This document shows, in pieces, positions 25,474 through 33,762 of a stretch of 64,000 bases of DNA; the stretch's first letter is position 1, and each line of letters starts with the position of its first letter. The DNA comes from Roseateles_B sp041905785 (GTDB lineage Bacteria; Pseudomonadota; Gammaproteobacteria; Burkholderiales; Burkholderiaceae_C): the NCBI GenBank assembly GCA_041905785.1, contig JAYRKJ010000024.1:1-64000 (forward strand). The letters run 5' to 3'. The notes beneath the pieces are model-generated. The model was not told where the DNA came from, ran no database searches, and worked only from the letters and a program-made list of their open reading frames with translations. Both the position numbers and the translations under genes were made by a program.

Positions 25474-26265
25474 TCAGGCCATGCGGGCGTACTGGGCCGT
25501 CACCGCGTCCATCAGCTGCAGAATCCGTTCGCTGGTGGTGAAGACTTCGCTGAGCGAGCGGGTATCGGTATGGCCAGGCCTGAGCGCGCGCAGCGCGGCG
25601 TCGAAGAAGACGTACTGCTGTTCCACCATCTCCAGCTCGCTGCGCAGCGCCGCACTGGTTTCGCTCGCGGCTTTCAGGTTCGCCTGGGCCAGCGTGAACT
25701 CCTCGCGGGCCTGGCCCAGCTGCTTGGTGAGGCTGTCACTCTGTACGCCCCAGGCCGCGCCGAGATAGGTGGCGGCCATGCGCTGGCTGAGCATGCGTTG
25801 GCGCCCTGCCAGGTTGACCAGCCGCGCCACCGTCTTGCCCGAGGCCTGCTCCAGCAGCCCGGTGCCCTGCTGGGCCTGGGCCAGCACCTGCGTCGCCGCG
25901 GCGAGCACGGCCTCGGCGCCCTGCTGGTTGGGCCGCTCGCCGACCAGCAGGAGCTTGAAGGCACTCCAGCTGCCGTCCATCTGCTCGTAGACCTTGGCCA
26001 CGGCGGGACTGTGCGCAAAGGCACGCAGCTCCACCAGGTGACGGTCGAACAGGGCCATCGAATCGGTCAGCACCTTCTCCGCCTGCTCCTGCCGCACCCG
26101 CTGGCCCAGGGCCATGTAGGCCTTGGCGCAGCGCTGGCTCAGCATGCGCAGACGGCCGGCCTTGTTGACGGCATCGGACAGATCCTTGACTTCGGCACGA
26201 GCGGAACTTGCCAGCCAAAGAGCCGGCACGCACAGCAGGCATTGGCGACGACGCATGGACTCCAT
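25474..26265 (-). CDS. Periplasmic protein with two PilJ/NarX-type P-box domains (nitrate-sensor-like)
   Basis: A 263-residue exported protein: signal peptide (CLLCVPALWLASSARA) and two repeats of the type IV pili MCP/NarX N-terminal sensor fold. Each repeat is marked by the P-box VNKAGRLRMLSQR (about residue 33) and VNLAGRQRMLSQR (about residue 150). In NarX/NarQ/PilJ this box binds nitrate or nitrite, but there it is joined to transmembrane, HAMP and signalling modules, which are all absent here. The protein is a stand-alone ligand binder. AGGGAG ribosome site. It sits next to a Dnr-like regulator and the anaerobic ubiquinone genes, so nitrate binding is a reasonable inference. Confidence 0.8.
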   Translation of the reverse strand: MESMRRRQCLLCVPALWLASSARAEVKDLSDAVNKAGRLRMLSQRCAKAYMALGQRVRQEQAEKVLTDSMALFDRHLVELRAFAHSPAVAKVYEQMDGSWSAFKLLLVGERPNQQGAEAVLAAATQVLAQAQQGTGLLEQASGKTVARLVNLAGRQRMLSQRMAATYLGAAWGVQSDSLTKQLGQAREEFTLAQANLKAASETSAALRSELEMVEQQYVFFDAALRALRPGHTDTRSLSEVFTTSERILQLMDAVTAQYARMA

Positions 26266-26302
26266 CGAGCGACTCCCTAAGTCTCTGCTTGTTGATGGGG
26301 CC

Positions 26303-26344
26303 AGTCTAGGCAGGCCCGGCGGACATTTCCTTGATGCAGATTGT
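26303..26344 (-). promoter_or_regulatory. Candidate FNR-type class II promoter of the P-box gene
   Basis: An FNR-like site with one good half (TTGAT-GCAG-ATTGT, 26331-26344) is centred 41.5 bp from a position that places TAGACT (read on the minus strand, 26308-26303) exactly at -12 to -7. The second half-site is poor (three mismatches). Confidence 0.35.
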
Positions 26345-26465
26345 CTTTTTCATGCCTCCAAGGATCAGCGCATGGCCGCATTGGACGGCACGCACATGCC
26401 TTTCGCTGGCGCGCATCGCCAATCTGGGGGCCCCGCAGCCCAGGGCAGCGGCACCCGGCGCAGGC

Positions 26466-27227
26466 TCAGCGCCTGTCCTTGCTGCGCGGGCGGGCCTTTT
26501 GGCGGAGCAGGTCCGGCGCCAGGATCTGCAACTCATAGCCGGAGCCGCTGATGCAACCCTCTTCCTCCAGCTGGCGCAGGCAGCGCGAGAAGGTCTCGGG
26601 CGTGATCGCCAGCTGCGAGGCGACGTACTTCTTGCGCTGGATGAAGCGCACGGTGCTGCCCTGGCGGCGCGCCATGTCCAGCAGCCACTCCGAGACGCGG
26701 CCCAGCGCGTCCAGGCTCTCACGGCGCACGGCCTGGCGCGTCTGCTGCAGCTGCAGCTCGGCCAGGGCATCCACCACCGTTTCCATGGCCGCACGCCAGG
26801 CCGCCGGATCTTCGCTGGCCCAGGCATCGATCTGGGCGCGGCTCATCCCGACCGCCAGCACGTCCACGGCGGCCACCGCGCGCAGGTTGTGGGATTCGCG
26901 CAGCCAGCAGGCCGCGCATCCCATCCACTCGCCCGCCTCGGCCAGCCGGAACTGGCGCCACTCGCCATGGCTGTCGTGGTGCCCCAGGCAGACGCTGCCT
27001 TCCAGCAGCAGCCACATGGTCTCGCAATGCTCGCCCTGCTCGAACAAGGCCTGGCCGGCGGGCACGCGCCGCCATTGACCGGATTCGATCAGCACCTCGC
27101 GCAAGGGCGCCGCCACACGCTCCGAGATCAGGGCCTGGGACATGGCGGCAACGCGCCGGCGTTGGGTTCTCTCCAGGGCGCCCTCGGGTGTTGGCGCCGC
27201 CGTCGATGCGTAGTTGATCGATTCCAT
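26466..27227 (-). CDS. Crp/Fnr-family regulator, Dnr-like (no Fe-S cysteines)
   Basis: A 253-residue transcription factor with an N-terminal cyclic-nucleotide-binding-like beta-roll (PAGQALFEQGEHCETMWLLLEGSV) and a C-terminal winged helix (RKKYVASQLAITPETFSRCLRQL, recognition region ETFSRCLRQLE). The E-T-F-S-R pattern predicts binding to TTGAN-N4-NTCAA sites. The N-terminal Cys cluster of FNR/ANR is missing, so it belongs to the Dnr/NnrR-like group that often senses nitric oxide. Ribosome site AGGAGA before ATG 27227. A matching palindrome lies 80 bp upstream, between this gene and ubiU. Confidence 0.87.
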   Translation of the reverse strand: MESINYASTAAPTPEGALERTQRRRVAAMSQALISERVAAPLREVLIESGQWRRVPAGQALFEQGEHCETMWLLLEGSVCLGHHDSHGEWRQFRLAEAGEWMGCAACWLRESHNLRAVAAVDVLAVGMSRAQIDAWASEDPAAWRAAMETVVDALAELQLQQTRQAVRRESLDALGRVSEWLLDMARRQGSTVRFIQRKKYVASQLAITPETFSRCLRQLEEEGCISGSGYELQILAPDLLRQKARPRSKDRR

Positions 27228-27299
27228 GCGGGTCTCCTCTGAGTCGTGCCTCTGAATCGTGCACAAGCCACACTTTGAGCTGTGCAGCCGCCATTCAGT

Positions 27300-27313
27300 T
27301 TGAGCGGTGTCAA
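27300..27313. promoter_or_regulatory. FNR/DNR-type operator between the crp/fnr-like gene and ubiU
   Basis: TTGAGCGGTGTCAA is a symmetric 5-4-5 palindrome of the FNR/DNR class. A class II start toward the regulator gene would put CAAAGT at -10 (3 of 6 matches), while the ubiU side shows no -10 at that spacing. Autoregulation, or joint control of ubiUVT, is plausible. Confidence 0.6.
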
Positions 27314-27448
27314 CGCCGCGCACTTCCGCCGCATCCGCGGTTCTCCCGCACCGTCTTGACGCAGCCCTTTGCGCAGGCGCAAAGCCTGGCACCAATAAGG
27401 TTCATATATTTTGAAACTTTAAAAATGCAAGGCACCGCCCTTCCTCTC

Positions 27449-28456
27449 ATGAGCCAGAACAAGCCCGAACTGGTCTGCCCGGCCGGCAGCCTGCGCGCCC
27501 TGCAGATGGCGGTGGATGCCGGCGCAGACGCCGTGTACCTGGGCCTCAAGGACGCCACCAATGCCCGCAACTTCGGCGGCCTGAACTTCGACCTGGAGCA
27601 GGTGCGCAGTGGTATCGCCTATGCCCACCAGCGCGGTCGCAAGGTGCTGATGGCGCTCAACACCTATGGCCAGTCGCAGGATCTGCAGCCCTGGTATGCC
27701 GCGGTGGACAGCGCTGCCGCCTTGGGCGCCGACGCGCTGATCGTCGCCGACAGCGCCGTGCTGGCCTACGCCGCCCGCTCGCATCCTGCGCTGCGCCTGC
27801 ATCTCTCGGTCCAGGCCTCGGCCACCAGCTATGAGGCCATCAACTACTACCGCGATCGCTACGGCATCCAGCGTGCGGTGCTGCCGCGCGTGCTGACGCT
27901 GCAGCAGGTCCAGCACGTGATCCGCAACACCGAGGCGGAGATTGAAGTCTTCGGCTTCGGCAGCCTGTGCGTGATGGTCGAGGGCCGCTGCGCGCTGTCC
28001 TCTTATGCCACGGGCCAGTCGCCCAATACCCATGGCGTTTGCTCGCCGCCTTCGGCCGTGCAGTGGCAGGAGCGCGGCGACGGCGTTCAGGCCCGCCTCA
28101 ACGGCGTGCTGATCGACCACTACGCGCCGGACGAGGCGCGCGGCTACCCCACGCTGTGCAAGGGCCGCTTCGACGTGCAGGGCCAGCGCGACTACGCACT
28201 GGAAGAACCCACCAGCCTCAACACCCTGGCCCTGCTGCCCCAGCTGATCGAATCCGGCGTGCGGGCCATCAAGATCGAAGGGCGGCAGCGCAGCCCGGCC
28301 TATGTGGCGCAGGTCACCAAGGTCTGGCGCGAGGCCATCGATCGCGCGGCCTCCAGCGACCGCTACACCGTCACCCCCGCCTGGCAGCAGACCCTGTCCC
28401 ATTGGGCCGAAGGCCAGCAAAGCACGCTGGGCGCTTACGACCGCCCATGGCGCTGA
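27449..28456 (+). CDS. ubiU: Oxygen-independent ubiquinone hydroxylation protein UbiU (U32 peptidase family)
   Basis: A 335-residue U32-family protein. It starts ELVCPAGSLRALQMAVDAGADAVYLG and contains FGFGSLCVMVEGRC, THGVCSPP and PTLCKGRFD, giving the four conserved Cys that hold a 4Fe-4S cluster in UbiU. With UbiV it performs the O2-independent hydroxylations of ubiquinone synthesis (established in E. coli). ATG 27449 matches the family start; an ATG at 27425 would add eight residues. ubiV follows 19 bases downstream. Confidence 0.92.
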   Translation: MSQNKPELVCPAGSLRALQMAVDAGADAVYLGLKDATNARNFGGLNFDLEQVRSGIAYAHQRGRKVLMALNTYGQSQDLQPWYAAVDSAAALGADALIVADSAVLAYAARSHPALRLHLSVQASATSYEAINYYRDRYGIQRAVLPRVLTLQQVQHVIRNTEAEIEVFGFGSLCVMVEGRCALSSYATGQSPNTHGVCSPPSAVQWQERGDGVQARLNGVLIDHYAPDEARGYPTLCKGRFDVQGQRDYALEEPTSLNTLALLPQLIESGVRAIKIEGRQRSPAYVAQVTKVWREAIDRAASSDRYTVTPAWQQTLSHWAEGQQSTLGAYDRPWR

Positions 28457-28475
28457 GCAACGAGGCCCGCCATCC

Positions 28476-29447
28476 ATGACCGACATGAGCCCCCCCACCC
28501 TGAGCATCGGCCCCCTGCAGTACTGGTGGCCGCGCCAGACCCTGATGAACTTCTATGCCGAGCTGGCCGACAGCCCGGCCGACACGCTCGTGCTGGGCGA
28601 GGTGACCTGTTCGCGCCGCAATGAGTGGTCGCTGGAGGACTGGCTGTCCCTGGCGCGCGAGCTGCAGCAGGCCGGCAAGCGCGTGCGCCTGGCCAGCATG
28701 CCTCTGCTCATGTCCGAAGCCGAGCTGCGCGGACTGCGCCGGCTGGCCGAGGCTGCGCTCAGCGCCGACATCCCCATGGACTTCGAGGCCGGTGACGCCT
28801 CCGCCCTGAACGTCTGGACCCGCCTGCGGCAAGACCTGACCCCGCAGCAGGGCGCCGGCCGATTGGTGCTGGGCCCGCACATCAACGTCTACAACCGGCC
28901 GGCCCTGCAGGAGCTGGCCAGCCTGGGCGCGAGCCTCTGGGTGCCGCCTGCCGAGCTGAGCCTCGGCGCCATCGCCCGCTGCAACCCCGCGCAGGACCCG
29001 GTGCACGCCGGGACGCAGGCCGTGGGCACCGAGCTGCTGGCCTTCGGCCGCATGCCGCTGGCCTTCTCGGCCCGCTGCTTCACGGCGCGGCATCACCGGC
29101 TCAGCAAGGACCAGTGCGAGTTCCGCTGCCGCGACGACTCCGACGGCCTGCTGCTGCGCACCAGCGAAGGCCAGCCCTTCCTGGCCCTCAACGGGATCCA
29201 GACCCAATCCGCCGGCCTGCAGTGCCTGATCCGCGAGCGCGACGCCGTTCGCGCTGCGGGCGTGCAGGCGCTGCGCCTCTCGCCCTGCAGCGGCGACTTC
29301 ATCCGCGTCCTCGCGCTCTTCGATGCGGTGTTCAGGCGTGAGGCCGACACCGACGACGCGCTGGCCGAGCTGCAGACCCTGGACTTGCCCGGCGAGCTTG
29401 TTCACGGCTTTGCCCACCAGCAGCCGGGCATGCAGGCCCTGGCTTGA
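28476..29447 (+). CDS. ubiV: Oxygen-independent ubiquinone hydroxylation protein UbiV (U32 peptidase family)
   Basis: A 323-residue U32-family partner of UbiU. Conserved cysteines appear in LGEVTCSRRNEW and in the cluster SARCFTARHHRLSKDQCEFRC, matching the 4Fe-4S ligands of UbiV. It forms the UbiUV heterodimer that adds hydroxyls to the quinone ring without oxygen. The start ATG 28476 follows ubiU by 19 bases, and ubiT follows 28 bases after the stop. Confidence 0.92.
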   Translation: MTDMSPPTLSIGPLQYWWPRQTLMNFYAELADSPADTLVLGEVTCSRRNEWSLEDWLSLARELQQAGKRVRLASMPLLMSEAELRGLRRLAEAALSADIPMDFEAGDASALNVWTRLRQDLTPQQGAGRLVLGPHINVYNRPALQELASLGASLWVPPAELSLGAIARCNPAQDPVHAGTQAVGTELLAFGRMPLAFSARCFTARHHRLSKDQCEFRCRDDSDGLLLRTSEGQPFLALNGIQTQSAGLQCLIRERDAVRAAGVQALRLSPCSGDFIRVLALFDAVFRREADTDDALAELQTLDLPGELVHGFAHQQPGMQALA

Positions 29448-29475
29448 CACGGCGACGCAGCCGGAAAGGAACCCC

Positions 29476-29952
29476 ATGCAAGCCACCCAACGCGACCCGG
29501 ACGCCCGCCAGGCAGCGCCCGGCAGCCTCCACCAGTTCATGCTGGGCCATGTCCGCGGCCTGGTTCGGCGGCTGCCCGTCGAGCCGCCGTCCTTCGTCGC
29601 CGCCCGGCTGCTGGACCAGCTGCTGCTGCCGCGCCTGGATGCGGGCCAGCGCCAGGCCTTGTCGCACAAGGTGCTGGAGCTGGAGCTGCTGGAGCCGGGC
29701 ATACGGCTGCGGCTGCAGCTGGGTGAGAAGGGCTTCGGCCTCGCGCCGCGCGGCGCGCCGGTGCTGCGGCGCAACCGCGCCCGCACGCCGGCCCTGTGGC
29801 GCCTGGTGCGGGGCGAGGAGGATGCCGACCGTCTCTTCTTCGACCGCGCCCTGGTGATGGAAGGCGACACCGAGTTCGGCCTGATGCTCAAGAACACCCT
29901 CGACGCCATCGGTCCGCTGCTGCCCGCGACCGCCTTTGGCCGCCCGCTGTGA
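29476..29952 (+). CDS. ubiT: Lipid carrier protein UbiT (SCP2 domain)
   Basis: A 158-residue protein with the SCP2 sterol-carrier fold (GIRLRLQLGEKGFGLAP, EGDTEFGLMLKNTLDAI). UbiT binds ubiquinone intermediates and is required, with UbiU and UbiV, for anaerobic ubiquinone synthesis. Ribosome site AAAGGA. Its stop codon overlaps an in-frame ATG of the next gene (TGATG). Confidence 0.88.
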   Translation: MQATQRDPDARQAAPGSLHQFMLGHVRGLVRRLPVEPPSFVAARLLDQLLLPRLDAGQRQALSHKVLELELLEPGIRLRLQLGEKGFGLAPRGAPVLRRNRARTPALWRLVRGEEDADRLFFDRALVMEGDTEFGLMLKNTLDAIGPLLPATAFGRPL

Positions 29953-29972
29953 TGCCCGCGCAGGAAGCCCCC

Positions 29973-31601
29973 ATGAACCTGACCCAAACCCTGCTGCAAG
30001 CCCTGAAGGCCCGCGGCGCCACCGAAGTCTTCGGCATTCCCGGCGACTTCGCCTTGCCGCTCTTTCTGGAGATGCAGAAGGCCGAGCTGCTGCCGCTGTA
30101 TCCGCTCTCGCACGAGCCCGCCCTCGCCTTCGCGGCGGACGCCGCCTCGCGCGTCCGCGGTGGCCTGGGAGTGGCGGCCGTCACCTACGGTGCCGGCGCG
30201 CTCAACCTGGTCAACGGCGTGGCCAGCGCCTACGCCGAGCGCGTGCCCCTGGTGATCCTGTCCGGCGCTCCAGCAGCGCATGAGGCGGCCAGCGGCCTGC
30301 TGCTGCACCACCAGGTCAAGTCCCTGGACAGCCAGTGGCGCATCTTCCAGGAGATCACGGTGGACCAGGCCCGGCTGGACGACCCGCGCACGGCGCCCGC
30401 GCTGATCGCGCGCGTGCTGGACTCGGCCCTGCGCGAAGCCGGGCCGGTCTACCTGGAGATCCCACGTGACATGCCGGCCCGCCCCTGCGAGCCCGTGCCC
30501 GCGCCGCAAACCCGCCCGATCGATGCGGAGCGCCTGGCCGCCTGCGCCGACGAGCTGCTGGCCCGGCTTCGCCATGCGCGCCATCCGCTGATGCTGGTGG
30601 GCGTCGAGATCAGGCGCTATGGCATCGAGGCCCAGGTGGCCGAGCTGGCACGGCGCCTGGATATCCCTGTCGCCACCACGCTGATGGGCCGCGGCCTGCT
30701 GCACGATGCCGGCGTTCCCGTGCTGGGCACCTATCTGGGTCTGGCCGGCGATGCGGCGCTGACCGAACAGGTCGAGAGCTCCGACGGCCTGCTGCTGCTG
30801 GGCGCCATCCTCAGCGACACCAACTTCGCTGCGGCCCGCCGCCCCATCGACTTCCGCCACGGCATCCGCGTCTGGCAGGGCCAGGTGGAGATGGGCCATC
30901 ACGTCTACCACGACGTGCCCATCAAGGACCTGGTCGAGGCCCTGCTGCTGCGCCTGCTGACGCGCCCCTTGCGCCCGGCCGAGGCGCCGAGTCAGCCGCC
31001 GGCGCCCGCAGCGCCGCCGCCCGATGCAACACTGAGCCCCGGCGCCATCATCAGCGTGCTCAAGGAGCTTCAGCAGCGCCACGGAGCGATGCCGGTGGCC
31101 TGCGATGTGGGCGACTGTCTGTTCAGCGCCCTGGACCTGCCTGCCGGCGACCTGCTCGCACCGGGCTACTACGCCACCATGGGCTACGGCGTGCCGGCCG
31201 GCCTGGGTCTGCAGCTCGCCACCGGGCGCCGGCCCTTGATCCTCGTCGGCGACGGCGCCTTCCAGATGACGGGCTGGGAGTTGGGCAATGCCCGCGCGCT
31301 GGGGATCGACCCCATCGTCGTGGTGTTCAACAACAGCAGCTGGGAGATGCTGCGCACCTTCCAGCCCGAGGGCCAGTACCACGGTCGCGGGGACTGGGAC
31401 TTCGCGGCCATGGCGCCCGGCATGGGCGGCGCGGGCTACCGGGCCAGCACCGTGGGCGAGCTGCGCATGGCGCTGGACCAGGCCCTGCAGCAGCGCGGGC
31501 GCTTTCAGCTGATCGACGCCCGGCTGCCCGCCGGCTCGCTGTCGCCCACCCTGAGCCGCTTCGTCCAGGCCGTCAAGCGCCTGTCCATGCCCACGGACTG
31601 A
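29973..31601 (+). CDS. Thiamine-diphosphate 2-oxoacid decarboxylase (indolepyruvate/phenylpyruvate decarboxylase-like)
   Basis: A 542-residue ThDP enzyme with three domains: N-terminal PYR domain with the catalytic Glu in YPLSHEPALAFAADA, a central FAD-fold-like domain, and the C-terminal PP domain with GDGAFQMTGWELGN...FNN, the ThDP/Mg motif. The HE and GD..NN features suit the indolepyruvate/phenylpyruvate decarboxylase group rather than acetolactate synthase. It would turn aromatic 2-oxoacids into aldehydes (indole-3-acetaldehyde or phenylacetaldehyde). ATG 29973 with AGGA is preferred; an ATG at 29952 overlaps the ubiT stop. Membership in the ubi operon is by proximity. Confidence 0.8.
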   Translation: MNLTQTLLQALKARGATEVFGIPGDFALPLFLEMQKAELLPLYPLSHEPALAFAADAASRVRGGLGVAAVTYGAGALNLVNGVASAYAERVPLVILSGAPAAHEAASGLLLHHQVKSLDSQWRIFQEITVDQARLDDPRTAPALIARVLDSALREAGPVYLEIPRDMPARPCEPVPAPQTRPIDAERLAACADELLARLRHARHPLMLVGVEIRRYGIEAQVAELARRLDIPVATTLMGRGLLHDAGVPVLGTYLGLAGDAALTEQVESSDGLLLLGAILSDTNFAAARRPIDFRHGIRVWQGQVEMGHHVYHDVPIKDLVEALLLRLLTRPLRPAEAPSQPPAPAAPPPDATLSPGAIISVLKELQQRHGAMPVACDVGDCLFSALDLPAGDLLAPGYYATMGYGVPAGLGLQLATGRRPLILVGDGAFQMTGWELGNARALGIDPIVVVFNNSSWEMLRTFQPEGQYHGRGDWDFAAMAPGMGGAGYRASTVGELRMALDQALQQRGRFQLIDARLPAGSLSPTLSRFVQAVKRLSMPTD

Positions 31602-31627
31602 GCCCCGCACCCGTGCCGCCGGGTGAC

Positions 31628-31641
31628 TTGAGCCAGGTCAA
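31628..31641. promoter_or_regulatory. FNR/DNR-type operator upstream of the NO/respiration cluster
   Basis: TTGAGCCAGGTCAA, a perfect 5-4-5 palindrome of the FNR/DNR class, lies 76 bp before the DUF2249 start. The nearest -10-like element is CACAAT at 31682-31687, which would place the box near -60 (class I-like). Confidence 0.65.
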
Positions 31642-31651
31642 AAGATGCATT
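31642..31651 (+). promoter_or_regulatory. NsrR-like half-site
   Basis: AAGATGCATT matches the 11-bp half-site of the E. coli NsrR consensus (AAGATGCATTT) over ten bases and directly follows the FNR/DNR box. The second half of the palindrome is not conserved. Its operon contains nsrR, so autoregulation by this NO sensor fits. Confidence 0.45.
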
Positions 31652-31716
31652 GACGATCTTGCTTTAGGTCATGCCGGCCGGCACAATTCCTACATCACAA
31701 ATGAAGCTTTAAAGAA

Positions 31717-31986
31717 ATGAGCACCTCCACCGCCCCCCACATCCACGTGCCCAGCCTGCCGCCGCAGGAGCGTCATCCGGCCATCTTCGGCGCCTTTGAG
31801 TCCCTGCCCGTGGGCGGCTGGCTGGAGCTGAGCAACGACCACAATCCCGAACCCCTGCACCGCCAGTTCCAGGCCCTTTGGCCGGGCCAGTTCGAGTGGG
31901 AAGCGCTGGAGTCCGGGCCGGAACAATGGCGGGTTCGCATCTCGCGCAAGCCCGCCGGCAAGAGCTGCTGCGGCTGCTGCAGCTGA
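31717..31986 (+). CDS. DUF2249 domain protein
   Basis: An 89-residue soluble protein with the DUF2249 pattern (HPAIFGAFESLPVGGWLELSNDHNPEPLHRQF) and a Cys-rich tail KSCCGCCS. DUF2249 proteins occur with denitrification and Fe-S/metal genes; the function is unknown, and the terminal Cys cluster could bind metal. It is the first gene after the FNR/DNR-type site and NsrR half-site. Confidence 0.8.
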   Translation: MSTSTAPHIHVPSLPPQERHPAIFGAFESLPVGGWLELSNDHNPEPLHRQFQALWPGQFEWEALESGPEQWRVRISRKPAGKSCCGCCS

Positions 31987-32074
31987 CCCCCTCCGGGCTT
32001 CGCCGGTCCCGAGCGCCGTGCGGATGCCTTGACTGCGACGGGCGCTTCGTGCGCCGAACTGGAATGCTGTATCC

Positions 32075-33271
32075 ATGAGCACCCTCCTCATGCGCCTGGA
32101 AGAACCGCCGGTTCGGCGCGATGGCTTTGCCCTGTGGCAACTGGGCTTTCGGCCCTTCTACCTGCTGGCGGCCCTGCAGGCCCTGCTGATGGTGCCCTTG
32201 TGGGCCCTGCAGTTCAGCGGCTGGCTGCCCCACCCCCTGCTCCAGGGCGCCGCGTGGCATGCGCATGAGATGGTGTTCGGCTATGCGCTGGCCGTGGTCA
32301 TTGGCTTCCTGTTCACCGCCGGGCGCAACTGGTCCGGCCAGCCCACGCCCACCGGGCGTGCGCTGCAGGCCATCGCCGCCCTGTGGGTGCTGGCGCGCCT
32401 GGCCGTGCTGAGCCCCTGGGCATGGGCTTCGCTGCTGCTCAACGTGGCCGTGCCCTGGGCAGCCGCCTGGGGCCTGTGGCGTGCGTTGCACAAGGCCGGC
32501 AACCGCCGCAACTACTTCTTCGTCGCCCTGCTGGTTCTGATGGGGCTGGGCAGCGCCCTGCTGCATCTGGCCGGCATGGGGCTGCTGACACTGCCGCTGC
32601 TGGCCGGCGCGGGCCTGCCCCTGGGGCTGGACATCGTGCTGTTCATGATCGCGGTGATGGCCGGCCGGGTCGTGCCCATGTTCTCCAACAACGGCGTGCC
32701 CGGCATGCGGGCGCGGCGCGAGCCCTGGGTGGAGCAGGTGGCGCTGGGCAGCGTCATCGCCCTGCTCGTCGTGGATGCGCTGGGTGTGGGCGGCGGCCTG
32801 AGCTTCGCGGTGCTGAGCCTGGCCCTGGTGGCCCACAGCTGGCGTCTGTGCCTGTGGCAACCCTGGAAGACCTGGCGCAATCCGCTGGTCTGGGTGCTTC
32901 ATGTGGCCTACCTCTGGCTGCCGGTGCACCTGCTGCTGCGCATCGCCGCGCTCTGGTGGCATCTGCCCAGCGGGCCGGCCACCCATGCGCTGACGGTGGG
33001 CGTGATCGGCATGATCACGCTGGGCATGATCACCCGCACGGCCCTGGGCCATACCGGCAGGCGCCTGCAGGCCGGCGCGGTGGAGACCGCGGCCTACCTC
33101 TGCATGTTCTTCGCGGCCCTTTTGCGCGTCGTGCTGCCGCTGCTGGCGCCGCAGCTGCTGGCGCAGGCGGCCCTGGCCTCTTCCTTGCTGTGGAGCCTGG
33201 CCTTCGCTTTGTACCTGTGGCGCTATACGCCTTATCTGCTGCGCACCCGTGCCGACGGCCAACCCGGTTGA
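32075..33271 (+). CDS. nnrS: NnrS family heme-copper membrane protein (NO response)
   Basis: A 398-residue protein with about 12 membrane helices and NnrS-typical segments GFRPFYLLAALQALLMVPLW, HAHEMVFGYALAVVIGFLFTA and GRVVPMFSNNGVPG. NnrS is a heme- and copper-containing membrane protein that protects against nitrosative stress (established family knowledge). nsrR follows 24 bases downstream. Confidence 0.92.
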   Translation: MSTLLMRLEEPPVRRDGFALWQLGFRPFYLLAALQALLMVPLWALQFSGWLPHPLLQGAAWHAHEMVFGYALAVVIGFLFTAGRNWSGQPTPTGRALQAIAALWVLARLAVLSPWAWASLLLNVAVPWAAAWGLWRALHKAGNRRNYFFVALLVLMGLGSALLHLAGMGLLTLPLLAGAGLPLGLDIVLFMIAVMAGRVVPMFSNNGVPGMRARREPWVEQVALGSVIALLVVDALGVGGGLSFAVLSLALVAHSWRLCLWQPWKTWRNPLVWVLHVAYLWLPVHLLLRIAALWWHLPSGPATHALTVGVIGMITLGMITRTALGHTGRRLQAGAVETAAYLCMFFAALLRVVLPLLAPQLLAQAALASSLLWSLAFALYLWRYTPYLLRTRADGQPG

Positions 33272-33295
33272 AGCCGGCGGGGAGACAATGCCGCC

Positions 33296-33754
33296 ATGCG
33301 CCTCACCACCATGACCGACTACGCGCTTCGACTGCTGATCTACCTCGGCAGCCATCCGGAGCGCTTGTGCACCACCGCCGAGATTGCCCAGGCCTACGGC
33401 ATCTCGGAAGCCCACCTCACCAAGATCACCCACCAGCTGGGCCTGGGCGGTTGGATCACCACGGTGCGCGGCAAAGGCGGCGGCATGTGTCTGGCGCATG
33501 AGCCGGCGGCCATCAACCTGGGAGCGCTGGTGCGCGCCGTCGAACCCGACTTCATGCTGGTCGAGTGCCTGGGTGAAGACAGCAGTTGCCGGCTGACACA
33601 GCGCTGCCGGCTGACCAAGATCTTCCGCGACGCCTTGGACGCCTTTCTGGCCGAGCTGGACGGCCACTCCCTGGCCGAGCTGCTGCCTCCGCCCGGACGC
33701 AAGCTGTCGCTGAGGGCGCCGCTGGACATCCCCATCCGTTCCGCCAGGGCCTGA
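33296..33754 (+). CDS. nsrR: NO-sensing Rrf2-family repressor NsrR
   Basis: A 152-residue Rrf2 regulator with N-terminal winged helix (MRLTTMTDYALRLLIYL, then TAEIAQAYGISEAHLTKI) and three Fe-S cysteines in VECLGEDSSCRLTQRC, the NsrR spacing. NO damages the cluster and releases repression. Its own operon is preceded by an NsrR-like half-site, so autoregulation is likely. ccoG starts 8 bases downstream. Confidence 0.9.
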   Translation: MRLTTMTDYALRLLIYLGSHPERLCTTAEIAQAYGISEAHLTKITHQLGLGGWITTVRGKGGGMCLAHEPAAINLGALVRAVEPDFMLVECLGEDSSCRLTQRCRLTKIFRDALDAFLAELDGHSLAELLPPPGRKLSLRAPLDIPIRSARA

Positions 33755-33762
33755 TCACCGCC

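Noticed and set aside
28371..31610. 1079-codon open frame on the minus strand
   Set aside because: Antisense to ubiV, ubiT and the ThDP decarboxylase; composition is unlike a real protein.
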